From NCBI GenBank assembly GCA_029251375.1, contig JAQXDL010000013.1, forward strand, positions 1 to 54,140: DNA of 54,140 nt, written 5' to 3'. The stretch is from Pseudomonadales bacterium. GTDB lineage: Bacteria > Pseudomonadota > Gammaproteobacteria > Pseudomonadales > Azotimanducaceae. Under the pieces are notes generated by a model that did no database searches, had not been told where the DNA came from, and was given only the letters and a program-made list of their open reading frames with translations. Of this stretch, positions 43,099-52,035 are shown one piece after another. Both the position numbers and the translations under genes were made by a program. Position 1 is the first letter of the stretch. Each line of letters begins with the position of its first letter.

Positions 43099-45027
43099 TT
43101 AGTGGCGCGGTTTAATGCCGGCATCTCTTAGCGCGAATCGGATCGGCGATAAATAGTACGGTTTAACGTGGGGTTCTTCGTTGATCATACGCGCCAATAT
43201 CTCAGCACATAACGGACTCTGCGTGAGTCCGTGCGATCCAAATCCAGTCATTACATATAGATTAGGCTGATAGTCGGTGTAGACCTCAGTAGTTTTGTGT
43301 TTGCGCCTTCTGCCATGCGGTGTTCGATCACAGTAGGCTTGCAGTCGTTGCCAATCTGGTACTTGGCCGACAATGGGGGTTCGATCTCTAGTAGTGGCTC
43401 TGATGCCGACAACCGCTTCAGTTTTTTCACCTGCCGAGGCCGTCATCTGCGATGTCGGTATTAAAGATTCATAGCATTTACCTAGCCATGTTGCGTCTTC
43501 GGCGCTTGGATTCATATCGGTGCTGTTGCGTCGATAAGTTGACGCAACGGTCTGCAGACCGTTACTAGATGGAAAAACCGAAGCTTCGCCGGATAACATG
43601 GTTTTTAAATTTGTGGTGCGTGGTGACTTGCTTACAAGACACTGGCCTCTGACCGGTAATATGTTTAGCGGTTCAAGCATATCTGACGGCAGGCTACCGG
43701 TTGCAAAAACAACTGTCTCTGCCGACAACTGAAAACTGGAGTTGATATCTTGTTTTGTTTCATCGACGGCTGTTTGACATGACAGAAGCCACGTGTCTTT
43801 TTGTTTTGTAATACTGCTGACGATAGTGCTAAGGCAGGTCTCATTTTGATCACAAGCCTTTGCCTCAGTGTTGCTGAAATTTTGTTTTGGGTCTATCCAG
43901 CCGGCGTCCGGGAAAAATAGGGCCTCATGTTTAATATCCAAACCTGAAATTTTGGAGGCTTGCGATGCGGATACAATCCGAGCTAATGAGCGGTTGCCAA
44001 GTTTGACAAGTTTGTTAGCTTTTTCAACGGCGATATCATCGACTAAAAGGTTGAGTTTGCCGCAACGGTGGTAGTCCTGATTTTTCTTAAAGTATTCGAA
44101 CGCCGACAATGAAAATCGGCTTTGTGGCGTCGGCGTGAGAGATAGCTGAGGGCTTATTGCAAGCTGTGGTATTTGTTCAACAGCACCTAGTCTATTTGGT
44201 TTCACATCAACTAGGCGCACCGGGATATCTCTGCGCATCAGCGCCGCTTGGCAGGTTAAACCCGCTAAGCCCGCACCGATGATCGTAACCTGATGACGCT
44301 GAACATTTTTGGGTTGCCAGACCCCCGGCACTTGTCCTTTCAGCATTTGCGCTTTTGAGCCGAACCCGGTGATTTTCGATACGCTAACACCCTGTTCGAT
44401 CAGGCCCCGTCGAACATGTCCTGCTACCGTGTAAGTCGACAAGGTGGCGCCTACCCGCAGCATTGACGCTAAGCTTTTGTAAAGGCTTGTTGACCACATG
44501 CTTTCATTCTTACTTGGGCTGAAACCGTCGAGGAACAGTGCATCAATATTCGCACTGAGATCGGTTACCGTTTCCTTAATATCGCCAATAATGAGGGTTA
44601 AGCAAATATCGTTTGCTAGCCAAAGGTAGTGGGGTCCCGGGATTGGATCAGGGTACTGACGTCGAAATTCGGTCAATAGAGCAGGGTCTATATCAATATC
44701 GATGCGTTCAATGTCTGGCATAGGGACCAAATGTTTTTCAAATGCCACGTAGTGCAGTACAGCGCCATTTCTTGACTTTGATCGCCATAGTTTTGTTGTT
44801 AGAAAAAAGTTAAGCCCGAACCCAAAGCCTGTTTCTGCTATGACAAACTGGTCCATGTCTGACAGCTTTTGCCAACGTGCTGCTAGCTCGTTAGCGTCCA
44901 AGAATACGTGGGTTTTTTCTTGTTCACCGCCACTTTTGCTCCAGTATATGTCGCCAAATTCTGGCGAGTAGGGGGCTTCATCACGCCATTCAATCTCTGC
45001 CATCGGCAAATAATAGCTGTTGTTCAT
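43099..45027 (-). CDS. mnmC: Bifunctional tRNA wobble-uridine modification enzyme MnmC
   Basis: 642 aa, two domains. The N-terminal SAM methyltransferase (about 1-245) has IAETGFGFGLNFFLT and LFLDGFSPSKNESMWS. The C-terminal FAD oxidase starts with VTIIGAGLAGLTCQAALMRR and has GIRATTRDRTPIVGQVPD and GFGSHGLTQSPL near the end. It converts cmnm5(s2)U34 through nm5 to mnm5(s2)U34 in tRNA. It overlaps sseA by 4 bp (ATGA) and is last in the yciH-sseA-mnmC unit. sseA, a sulfurtransferase, lies directly upstream; a functional link through tRNA thiolation is only a possibility. Confidence 0.94.
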   Translation of the reverse strand: MNNSYYLPMAEIEWRDEAPYSPEFGDIYWSKSGGEQEKTHVFLDANELAARWQKLSDMDQFVIAETGFGFGLNFFLTTKLWRSKSRNGAVLHYVAFEKHLVPMPDIERIDIDIDPALLTEFRRQYPDPIPGPHYLWLANDICLTLIIGDIKETVTDLSANIDALFLDGFSPSKNESMWSTSLYKSLASMLRVGATLSTYTVAGHVRRGLIEQGVSVSKITGFGSKAQMLKGQVPGVWQPKNVQRHQVTIIGAGLAGLTCQAALMRRDIPVRLVDVKPNRLGAVEQIPQLAISPQLSLTPTPQSRFSLSAFEYFKKNQDYHRCGKLNLLVDDIAVEKANKLVKLGNRSLARIVSASQASKISGLDIKHEALFFPDAGWIDPKQNFSNTEAKACDQNETCLSTIVSSITKQKDTWLLSCQTAVDETKQDINSSFQLSAETVVFATGSLPSDMLEPLNILPVRGQCLVSKSPRTTNLKTMLSGEASVFPSSNGLQTVASTYRRNSTDMNPSAEDATWLGKCYESLIPTSQMTASAGEKTEAVVGIRATTRDRTPIVGQVPDWQRLQAYCDRTPHGRRRKHKTTEVYTDYQPNLYVMTGFGSHGLTQSPLCAEILARMINEEPHVKPYYLSPIRFALRDAGIKPRH

Positions 45028-45881
45028 TGAGATGGTTTAGTTGCAATAGGGCGCTGTGGGTCAACGATCCATTCACTCCAGGAGCCTGCATAGAGATGAG
45101 GCTCTAAATGGCCGGTGTGTACCAAAGCGAGAATGTTGTGGGCTGCTGTAACACCGGAGCCGCAGTAACAGACGATGTTGTCTGTCGACGTAATACTGGC
45201 GTCGTCAAATTGTTGTCTAAGCGTGTTGGTATCCTTGAACAGACCTGCTTCATTGAGGTTGCTCGCAAAGGGCAGTGATATAGCGTCAGGGATATGGCCT
45301 GCAACGGGGTCAATCGGTTCAACATCGCCGATGAACCTTGGATAGTCACGTGCATCGGTGACGATACCGTTAAAATGTGGGATTTCAGCTGCCTCTATAA
45401 GTTGAGTGATGGCTGTTTTAGCAGTGAAATCAGAGCGAGCAAATGTCGGCTCGGTCGTTGTTATGGTCTGATTGGCCGCTAACCACGCATTCAACCCGCC
45501 ATCGAGTACCGACACGTTATAGTGGCCTAACCATCGAAACATCCACCATAGTCTTGCTGCAAATGCTCCGGGTCCGTCATCATAAACGACGACGTGATCA
45601 GTATTTTTGACGCCCCAGTTTTTTACGCATGCTTCAAAATCAGCTCGATTCGGTAAGGGATGCCGTCCTGTTTTGCCTGCAATAACCTGCTGGCTGAGGT
45701 CTGTCTCTAAATTGGCAAACATTGCCTTAGGGATATGACCTGCTTGGTAAGCATCTCGGCCATAGTTATGATCCTGTAGGGCGGATCTAACATCGAATAG
45801 CCGCACGTCATCATTAAGGGCAATGAGTTCATCAACGGAAATCAGTGTTTTCATTTTTGGTGTTGATGCTGTGTCAGCCAC
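45024..45881 (-). CDS. sseA: 3-mercaptopyruvate sulfurtransferase
   Basis: Two-domain rhodanese of 285 aa. The catalytic loop CGSGVTA in CYCGSGVTAAHN is the mercaptopyruvate form rather than the thiosulfate form. The N-terminal inactive domain carries GHIPKAMFANLETDLS, and VLDGGLNAWLAAN links the domains. Start GTG with a strong AGGAGG nine bases upstream, located in the last codons of yciH; a second possible start is Met10. Moves sulfur from 3-mercaptopyruvate to acceptors. Overlaps mnmC. Confidence 0.93.
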   Translation of the reverse strand: MADTASTPKMKTLISVDELIALNDDVRLFDVRSALQDHNYGRDAYQAGHIPKAMFANLETDLSQQVIAGKTGRHPLPNRADFEACVKNWGVKNTDHVVVYDDGPGAFAARLWWMFRWLGHYNVSVLDGGLNAWLAANQTITTTEPTFARSDFTAKTAITQLIEAAEIPHFNGIVTDARDYPRFIGDVEPIDPVAGHIPDAISLPFASNLNEAGLFKDTNTLRQQFDDASITSTDNIVCYCGSGVTAAHNILALVHTGHLEPHLYAGSWSEWIVDPQRPIATKPSQ

Positions 45882-45886
45882 AATAG

Positions 45887-46258
45887 TTATCCTCCTGCCA
45901 ACTTTACTGTAAAACCGCGGGATTCTAGTTCAGATTTTATGGTGTCACGATTGTCACCTTGGATAACGATGTTGCCTTGTTCGATAGTGCCACCGACGCC
46001 GCACTTAGCTTTGAGTTGCTTTGCAATCTTCTTGAGTTCGGCGGTTTCAAGGTTTAACCCAGTAATGATGCAAACGGGTTTACCTGCTCGACCTTTGGAT
46101 TGCCGTTGGATACGAACAATGCCGTCACCCATTGAATCTTTGCTGCTTGTCGCGCCACGGGTACCGCAAGCACAATCCGTTTTGGGACGATTGCAGTTGT
46201 CACAATGACGGCCCTTATCGGTTGAATAAACTGTATTTTTAGTTCGATTCCTGGACAT
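45887..46258 (-). CDS. yciH: SUI1/eIF1-like translation factor YciH
   Basis: 123 aa. The C-terminal SUI1 domain reads KPVCIITGLNLETAELKKIAKQLKAKCGVGGT, then GNIVIQGDNRDTIKSELESRGF. The N-terminal extension has CDNCNRPKTDCAC, a possible zinc or Fe-S knuckle found in many bacterial YciH. Proposed to affect start-codon fidelity like eIF1. Its end contains the ribosome binding site of sseA. An unusual start codon is proposed elsewhere in this window (mrp), but a link is speculation. Confidence 0.92.
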   Translation of the reverse strand: MSRNRTKNTVYSTDKGRHCDNCNRPKTDCACGTRGATSSKDSMGDGIVRIQRQSKGRAGKPVCIITGLNLETAELKKIAKQLKAKCGVGGTIEQGNIVIQGDNRDTIKSELESRGFTVKLAGG

Positions 46259-46269
46259 TGCTGCGATTC

Positions 46270-46692
46270 TTAATCATCTGAATAAAGGAAAATGGACAGA
46301 TCGTCGTTTACCGCAACTTGGCAGAAATGAACAAACTGGAACATGAATTCGTGTAGATCATTGGTATCAACGTCGAGCTGTTCTATTTCGGCACAATCGA
46401 GCCAGCTCATTGCGACATCACCGATTTGATCTTCTTCAAGTCTTGCTAATGCTTCGGTTAACTCATCATTAAGCTGGTAGATGAACGGACCGTCATAGGA
46501 CATCGCTCGATTGAGTTGTTCGAGGCTGATTGCTTCGTCGAGAAACTGATTGAGGACGAGGACGTAAAGTTGCGCTCTGGCATCCTTATGGAATTGCTGG
46601 CTCGACATGCAGGGAAATTCTTGTGCCGGGTTATCATCTGACTCGAGAGAGTCTACGGCTTCTGTCGAAGCAATGAAGATGATTTGGTGCAT
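46270..46692 (-). CDS. Uncharacterised acidic protein (140 aa)
   Basis: No family recognised. The sequence is strongly acidic and mostly helical, beginning MHQIIFIAS, with FLDEAISLEQLNRAMSYDGPFIYQLNDELTEALARLEEDQIG in the middle. It has no signal peptide or membrane helix, so it is probably cytoplasmic. It ends 11 bp before yciH on the same strand, so it is likely the first gene of the yciH-sseA-mnmC unit. Codon use looks like that of its neighbours. It may be a conserved but unstudied protein. Confidence 0.75.
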   Translation of the reverse strand: MHQIIFIASTEAVDSLESDDNPAQEFPCMSSQQFHKDARAQLYVLVLNQFLDEAISLEQLNRAMSYDGPFIYQLNDELTEALARLEEDQIGDVAMSWLDCAEIEQLDVDTNDLHEFMFQFVHFCQVAVNDDLSIFLYSDD

Positions 46693-46806
46693 GCTCTCTC
46701 CTCAAGGCTAGACGCAATGTGGCTAGTGTTGAACTCACGTTAGCGTATCGCGGTTGTTATTAAGTGGTACAAACAACCGCAGCAGGTCAACTGACCTTGC
46801 GTTAAC

Positions 46807-47241
46807 CTATATGACTTCGACCTCTTCGGCCTGTAGACCTTTGTCTCCGTCAACGACGATAAAACTGACGCGCTGACCTTCAGCAATTGAGCGACGCCCC
46901 TTACCTTCTAAATTGCGGTAGTGAACGAAGACATCATCGCCTTGATCGCGAGTGATGAAGCCGTAGCCTTTCTTTACGTTAAACCACTTTACGGAACCTT
47001 CTTCAGAGTCATCAGATGCTTTGCTGGCTGACTTGCCGCTTTTCTTAGAGCTGGAGCTTTTACTTGTGCTTGAGTAGGTGCCAACGGTGCTGACGTAGAT
47101 TCCGATAAATAGAATCACTAAGGACATGAAATTTTCAGCAGAAGCAGGCACAAAATTGCCGCCATTTATCGCGGTGAGCGCAAGATAGAGAATGATGGTG
47201 ATGACCAGGCTGACAAGAATTTTCTTTGTTATTGTGTTCAT
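46807..47241 (-). CDS. Membrane-anchored cold-shock-domain protein
   Basis: 144 aa. Two hydrophobic helices (about residues 8-25 and 38-57) are followed by a Ser/Lys-rich linker (58-80) and a complete cold-shock domain (82-144) with GSVKWFNVKKGYGFITRD (RNP1) and DDVFVHY (RNP2). The domain binds single-stranded RNA or DNA; with both ends on the same side, it would be held at the inner face of the membrane. Ordinary Csp proteins are about 70 aa and soluble. No close operon partner; pdxJ is 120 bp upstream of its stop region on the same strand's far side. Confidence 0.85.
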   Translation of the reverse strand: MNTITKKILVSLVITIILYLALTAINGGNFVPASAENFMSLVILFIGIYVSTVGTYSSTSKSSSSKKSGKSASKASDDSEEGSVKWFNVKKGYGFITRDQGDDVFVHYRNLEGKGRRSIAEGQRVSFIVVDGDKGLQAEEVEVI

Positions 47242-47365
47242 GATTTAATTTTGGTTGCTAACAGATGGAGCCGAATGATACGCATTGTCGAGTTCAGTTG
47301 CGAGTCCCGATACTTGCGTTGCGTTCGACTAGGCCGTTAGCGCTATATCCGTTTGACACGGATCT

Positions 47366-48127
47366 TTAGATTGCGGCGAGAATAGCGCAGTACTTACGGA
47401 CAGTTGTGTCGAATCCCATCCACAATGCATCGGTGACAATCGCATGTCCTATGGAGACCTCAGCGACATTAGGTACCTCTCGGCAGAATATCTCTAGGTT
47501 GTCGAGGTTCAGATCATGGCCCGCATTGATGCCTAAGTTAACGCTCGCTGCAAACCCAGCACTATCAACAAAAGGCTTTAGTACGCTCTGGTAATCGGGG
47601 AATGCGTCAGCATAGGGTCCTGTATAATATTCAATTCGATCAGCGCCGAGTCTCGCGGCGCGTTCTAGTTGAGGTATGTCGGGGTCCATGAAGAGGCTGA
47701 CGCGAATTTTTTGGCGTTTGAGTTGCTCGACAATGGTGTTGAGTTGGTTTGATTCACCCATCAAGTCCCAGCCGTGATCCGACGTGAGTTGATTTGGGTC
47801 ATCGGGAACCAGAGTTGCTTGATGTGGCTGTACTTCGTTGACCAGCGCCATAAAGCCAGGATAGCCGTTATCTTCGGCCATAGCGTAGGGGTTGCCCTCA
47901 ATATTGAATTCAATTTGTTTGTATTGAGGTTCCGCCAGCAGGTGGGCCAGATCTCTGACGTCGGTCGGTCGAATATGTCGTTGGTCTGGTCTTGGGTGCA
48001 CCGTGATGCCTTCGGCACCAGCGTTGATAGCTATCTTCGCTGCATCAACGACACATGGAATGGTAGTGTCTCGTGAATTGCGTAGTAGGGCGATCTTGTT
48101 CAAGTTGACACTGAGTTTAGTTTTCAC
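47366..48127 (-). CDS. pdxJ: Pyridoxine 5'-phosphate synthase
   Basis: TIM-barrel enzyme of 253 aa making PNP from 3-amino-1-hydroxyacetone phosphate and deoxyxylulose phosphate, the last step of DXP-dependent vitamin B6 synthesis. Family segments are SVNLNKIALLRNSR, GAEGITVHPRPDQRHIRPTDV, EFNIEGNP, VPDDPNQLTSDHGWDL, VSLFMDPD, RIEYYTGPYA and NLGINAGHDLNLDNL. Start is GTG, overlapping the stop of the SH3 gene by 4 bp (GTGA). Confidence 0.96.
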   Translation of the reverse strand: MKTKLSVNLNKIALLRNSRDTTIPCVVDAAKIAINAGAEGITVHPRPDQRHIRPTDVRDLAHLLAEPQYKQIEFNIEGNPYAMAEDNGYPGFMALVNEVQPHQATLVPDDPNQLTSDHGWDLMGESNQLNTIVEQLKRQKIRVSLFMDPDIPQLERAARLGADRIEYYTGPYADAFPDYQSVLKPFVDSAGFAASVNLGINAGHDLNLDNLEIFCREVPNVAEVSIGHAIVTDALWMGFDTTVRKYCAILAAI

Positions 48128-48795
48128 GACCAGCTACTCGTTTTGTTGAAATAAATTCTTCTCGATATTAAGAAGCCAAACAAAAGCCCGATAATAATGG
48201 TGCCCGCACCTCTTAAAAACCAATCTTGCGCAGATGCGTTTTGCAGCTCATTGACTTCGTCAGCCATTTGGTTGATCTGTAGGTACAGATTATCCTGCTC
48301 GGACATCAACTCAGCGTTCCTTGTTTTAATGAACAGCTCATCAGCGGCAATTTCTTTAATCTCCGCTAGCTCTGTTTTGAGTTGGCTATTCTCAAGCGTC
48401 AAGGTTGTTGTATCGCTGGTGGCGATTGCCGTCTGATTTTCCAGGATGTCTATGGTTGCCCGCATTTTTTCATGTTGTTGGTTCAAGTCGGCCAACTCTT
48501 CTTCGGCTTGCTCGAGTCGTACCTTTGCGATGGGTGTTTTGACTAGGTACTGGCTTTGAATCCAACCCTGCATGCCGCTGGCGGTGCGTACTTGACTAAA
48601 GCCTGTGTCGTCATTTACCTCAAGAAGCTCGAGAGCGGTGCCGCTGGCAATACCTTTATGTAAGATGCGGTGTTCAGATGACTGGCCGCCCCGCAATGGT
48701 ACATAGATAGTATCTCTAATATAGACAGTCTCAGCAAAGCTGAGCTGTGAGAATACGCTTCCCACTAAGAGCCCAACCACCAATATTGATCTCAT
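48124..48795 (-). CDS. Exported SH3-domain coiled-coil protein (TIGR04211/YgiM-like)
   Basis: 223 aa. Signal peptide at residues 1-21 (ending LSFA-E), bacterial SH3 domain about 22-90 (VYIRDTIYVPLRGGQSSEHRILHKGIASGTALELLE, then GWIQSQYL), a long coiled coil (95-190), and a C-terminal membrane helix (about 192-212) followed by a basic tail. This is the layout of YgiM/TIGR04211. The SH3 would lie in the periplasm, anchored in the inner membrane. The start overlaps the yciI stop (TGATG). Confidence 0.9.
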   Translation of the reverse strand: MRSILVVGLLVGSVFSQLSFAETVYIRDTIYVPLRGGQSSEHRILHKGIASGTALELLEVNDDTGFSQVRTASGMQGWIQSQYLVKTPIAKVRLEQAEEELADLNQQHEKMRATIDILENQTAIATSDTTTLTLENSQLKTELAEIKEIAADELFIKTRNAELMSEQDNLYLQINQMADEVNELQNASAQDWFLRGAGTIIIGLLFGFLISRRIYFNKTSSWS

Positions 48796-49100
48796 CAGGG
48801 TAGTACCTTTTTAAAGGGTTTTACGATCACATTGGCATAGACGCCTGCAGCAACATAAGGGTCCGCATCCGCCCAAACCTGAGCGTCCGACAAGGAGTCG
48901 AATTCGGCCACGACAAGACTGCCAGTAAAACCAGCTTCACCGGGGTCTTCATTGTCAATCGCAGGATGCGGGCCCGCGAGAATGAGCCGACCCTCGGACT
49001 TCAGTATTTGCAAACGATCTAAATGACTCGGCCGCGCCTCCATCCGCTTCGCAAGGCTTTGATCGATATCCTGACTAATGATGGCGTATAGCATGTGCAT
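48795..49100 (-). CDS. yciI: YciI-like protein
   Basis: 101 aa, ferredoxin-like fold family. The His of ARPSHLDRL and the Asp of DADPY are the putative active-site pair in the family; [11 protein letters not shown] and [22 protein letters not shown] are typical. Precise reaction unknown in the family. It is first of a three-gene chain with the SH3 protein and pdxJ, and lies 118 bp downstream of yciB. Confidence 0.9.
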   Translation of the reverse strand: MHMLYAIISQDIDQSLAKRMEARPSHLDRLQILKSEGRLILAGPHPAIDNEDPGEAGFTGSLVVAEFDSLSDAQVWADADPYVAAGVYANVIVKPFKKVLP

Positions 49101-49218
49101 CCTTAATTTGAACGATTTTCGCTGATGGCTGAAATTAAACCAAAGTGGGTGCTTAGATGTAAAGTTTAAGAAGTATAGCCATCTTGCTTGATAAGAACTC
49201 GATGCGAGTTCTCAGTTT

Positions 49219-49785
49219 CTAACGATCGGTAGGCTTTGTGTCGGCTTTAGCCTCTTGTAGATATCCACCTTTAACCAAGTACGCCATCATGATGATCATA
49301 TAGACAAGTGTAAGGCCAATGCCACCGATGAGTTTGTAGCTCACCCAAATATCCATACTGAAATTGAAGGCGACGATCAGGTTGATTGCGCCGGCGATGA
49401 AGAATGCAAGACTCCAACCTAAACTTAAGTTCTTCCAAACAAAATCAGGCAGAGAGAGTTGTTCTCCCAGTAGCTTTTTCAGCAGGTTAATTTTTCCAAT
49501 CACCAGACTACCGAGTAACACAATACTGAAGCCCCAGTTAACCAATGTCGGTTTCCATTGGATAAATACTTCATCTCGAAAGGCAAGGGTCATACCGCCA
49601 GCTACAACCACGGTCGCGAAAATGAACAGACTTTGCTTTTTAACCGTACCCGTCGTGCCATATTCATATCCAAGCAGCACACACATAGCAGCCATAAGCA
49701 CACCGGTGCTGATGAATATGTCTCGAGTGTAAAAATACACTGCGGCGAAGATGGCAATTGGAATTGTGTCAGCAAACTGTTTCAT
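49219..49785 (-). CDS. yciB: Inner-membrane septation protein A family (YciB)
   Basis: 188 aa with five hydrophobic helices. PIAIFAAVYFYTRDIFISTGVL, FQ-type FRDEVFIQWKPTLVNWGFS and LPDFVWKNLSLGWSLAFFIAGAINLIVAFNFSMDIWVSYK are family signatures. In E. coli YciB affects envelope and septum formation. It sits upstream of yciI in the same orientation, as in other gammaproteobacteria, and is divergent from yciO. Confidence 0.95.
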   Translation of the reverse strand: MKQFADTIPIAIFAAVYFYTRDIFISTGVLMAAMCVLLGYEYGTTGTVKKQSLFIFATVVVAGGMTLAFRDEVFIQWKPTLVNWGFSIVLLGSLVIGKINLLKKLLGEQLSLPDFVWKNLSLGWSLAFFIAGAINLIVAFNFSMDIWVSYKLIGGIGLTLVYMIIMMAYLVKGGYLQEAKADTKPTDR

Positions 49786-49986
49786 AACGATAGTAAAATA
49801 ATGTGGCAGTCTAAATCATACCGCAAAATTGGTCTGTGGGTAACAAGAGACAAGGCGGCGGTGTCAGTGCGAGGGGGCTTGATCGTCTATTTTAACGTGA
49901 ATTGAAGCGCCAAAACGCGTAACAATCACCTATTTCTGTAGTAATAGAGTAATATTTCGCTCCAATTTAGTCTGTAAACTAAGCCA

Positions 49987-50607
49987 ATGAGCCAGTTCTT
50001 CTCAATTCATCCCGATAATCCGCAGCCGCGCTTGATTCAGCAGGCTGCAGACATTGTTCGCAAGGGCGGTGTCATTGTTTATCCGACGGATTCTGCCTAT
50101 GCCGTGGGATGCCATATAGGCGATAAGGCGGCACTCGAACGTGTCCGTCAAATACGTCGATTAGGGCCCGATCATAATCTAAGTATGCTTTGTCGAGACC
50201 TTTCTGATCTGGGGACCTACGCTAAGGTCAATAATAGTGCTTACCGCCTTTTGAAAGCATCAACTCCCGGGCCATACACTTTCCTATTGCCTGCGACCCG
50301 CGAGGTGCCTAAGCGATTGGTGCACCCGAAACGCAAGACGATTGGATTACGGGTGCCAGATAACAATATCTGTCGTGATTTATTGGATGCATTGGGGGAG
50401 CCTCTTATGACCTCGACGTTGATACTGCCTGGTGAATCTGACCCCCTGTCTGATCCCTATGAAATGCGTGAGTTACTCGAACATCAAGTAGATCTGGTTA
50501 TTGACGGGGGCTATTGTGGGCTTGAGCTCACGAGTGTCATTAACTTGGAACATGATGCGCCTGAGATCGTCCGCGAAGGTAGTGGCGATGTTTCGATATT
50601 CAGTTGA
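49987..50607 (+). CDS. yciO: YciO/Sua5/TsaC family protein
   Basis: 206 aa with the YrdC fold. GGVIVYPTDSAYAVGCHIGDKAALERVRQIRRL has the nucleotide/threonylcarbamoyl-AMP site, followed by STPGPYTFLLPAT and KTIGLRVPD. Homologues of the TsaC branch make threonylcarbamoyl-AMP for tRNA t6A37; YciO itself has been reported to differ in activity, so the role is not certain. It lies 206 bp upstream of trpS on the same strand. Confidence 0.88.
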   Translation: MSQFFSIHPDNPQPRLIQQAADIVRKGGVIVYPTDSAYAVGCHIGDKAALERVRQIRRLGPDHNLSMLCRDLSDLGTYAKVNNSAYRLLKASTPGPYTFLLPATREVPKRLVHPKRKTIGLRVPDNNICRDLLDALGEPLMTSTLILPGESDPLSDPYEMRELLEHQVDLVIDGGYCGLELTSVINLEHDAPEIVREGSGDVSIFS

Positions 50608-50813
50608 TGTGATTCAGTGAGTTGACAATTCAGCTAACTGTATAAGAGCAACGCAATTGAGTTCGAATGGCGCATTGGTTGCAGCCAACCCTTCATATAT
50701 AATGCGCCAAACTGTCAGCGACTTGGATTCTTGAAGATGCCTTTAACAGGGGTTTTACAAACGACTGAGCTGCATTGATGGATTCCACAATTCCATAATT
50801 ATCAGGTGATATT

Positions 50814-52028
50814 TTGAGTTTGCTCGAATCACAGAAGCGTGTTCTGTCTGGAATGCGACCGACAGGCCATCTCCATCTCGGGCATTACCATGGCGTGTTG
50901 AAAAATTGGGTTCGTCTGCAACATGAATATGAATGCATGTTCTTTGTTGCGGATTGGCATGCATTGACGACTCATTACGACGATCCTGAAGTGATTGAGG
51001 ATAACGTTTGGACCATGGTCATCGATTGGTTGGCGGCGGGCGTAAATCCGGGCTCGGCATCATTATTTATTCAATCCAAAGTGCCCGAGCATGCTGAGTT
51101 ACATTTGCTGTTATCAATGATCACGCCCTTGAGCTGGTTGGAGCGAGTGCCAAGCTACAAAGATCAACAAACTAAGCTAAACGAAAAAGACCTTTCGACA
51201 TATGGTTTCTTAGGCTATCCGCTGCTGCAGAGTGCTGACATTTTGATTTACAAAGCGGGGCACGTGCCGGTTGGCGCAGATCAGGTGCCGCACGTCGAGA
51301 TGACTCGCGAGGTTGCTAGACGTTTCAATCACATCTTTGGTCGCGATTCAGGATTTGTTGAGCTGGCTGAGGAAGCGATAAAGAAGCTGGGTAGAAAGAA
51401 CTCGAAAATGTATCGTGAGTTGAGAAAAGAATTCTTAGAAAAAGGTAACCAGGAGTCGCTTGAAAAAGCCCAAGCCTTGCTGCAAGAACAGCAAAATATC
51501 TCATTAGGCGATAAAGATCGTTTGTTTGGTTATTTAGAAGGCGGCGGTAAGGTGATCTTGCCGGAACCTCAAGCGCTATTGACGGAAGCTTCGGTGATGC
51601 CCGGATTAGACGGCGGTAAGATGTCTAAGTCGTATGGTAATTATATTTCGATGCGAGAAGATGCCGATTCTGTCGAAAAGAAGATCAAGACAATGACAAC
51701 GGATCCAGCACGTGTTCGGCGAACAGACCCGGGTGATCCTGAAAAGTGTCCAGTCTTCAAGCTGCATGAGATTTATTCCGATGAGGCGCAAAAGTCTTGG
51801 GTGGTTGAGGGCTGTAAGTCTGCGGGTATTGGTTGCTTAGATTGTAAGAAACCGATTATTGATGCCATCATTGAAGAGCAGAAGCCGATGCGCGAAAGAG
51901 CGCGGCAGTATGAAGAAAACCCTGATCTGGTGAAGTCAATCGTCGCTGAAGGTTGTGAAAAGGCAAGAAGTGTTGCGCGAACAACGCTGGAAGAGGTACG
52001 TCAGGTAATGGGTCTTAACTACCGCTAG
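50814..52028 (+). CDS. trpS: Tryptophanyl-tRNA synthetase, long form with a Cys4 motif
   Basis: Class I synthetase of 404 aa. HLGH is at residues 21-24 (TGHLHLGHYHG) and KMSKS in GGKMSKSYGN. It is about 70 aa longer than E. coli TrpRS because of an inserted segment before KMSKS (about residues 185-245). Four Cys near the C-terminus have the spacing C-x21-C-x6-C-x2-C (starting in KCPVFKLHEI, ending GCLDC), close to the 4Fe-4S motif (C-x22-C-x6-C-x2-C) known from Thermotoga TrpRS. The start is TTG with AGGTGA close upstream. scpA follows after 7 bp. Confidence 0.94.
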   Translation: MSLLESQKRVLSGMRPTGHLHLGHYHGVLKNWVRLQHEYECMFFVADWHALTTHYDDPEVIEDNVWTMVIDWLAAGVNPGSASLFIQSKVPEHAELHLLLSMITPLSWLERVPSYKDQQTKLNEKDLSTYGFLGYPLLQSADILIYKAGHVPVGADQVPHVEMTREVARRFNHIFGRDSGFVELAEEAIKKLGRKNSKMYRELRKEFLEKGNQESLEKAQALLQEQQNISLGDKDRLFGYLEGGGKVILPEPQALLTEASVMPGLDGGKMSKSYGNYISMREDADSVEKKIKTMTTDPARVRRTDPGDPEKCPVFKLHEIYSDEAQKSWVVEGCKSAGIGCLDCKKPIIDAIIEEQKPMRERARQYEENPDLVKSIVAEGCEKARSVARTTLEEVRQVMGLNYR

Positions 52029-52035
52029 GTAAAAA

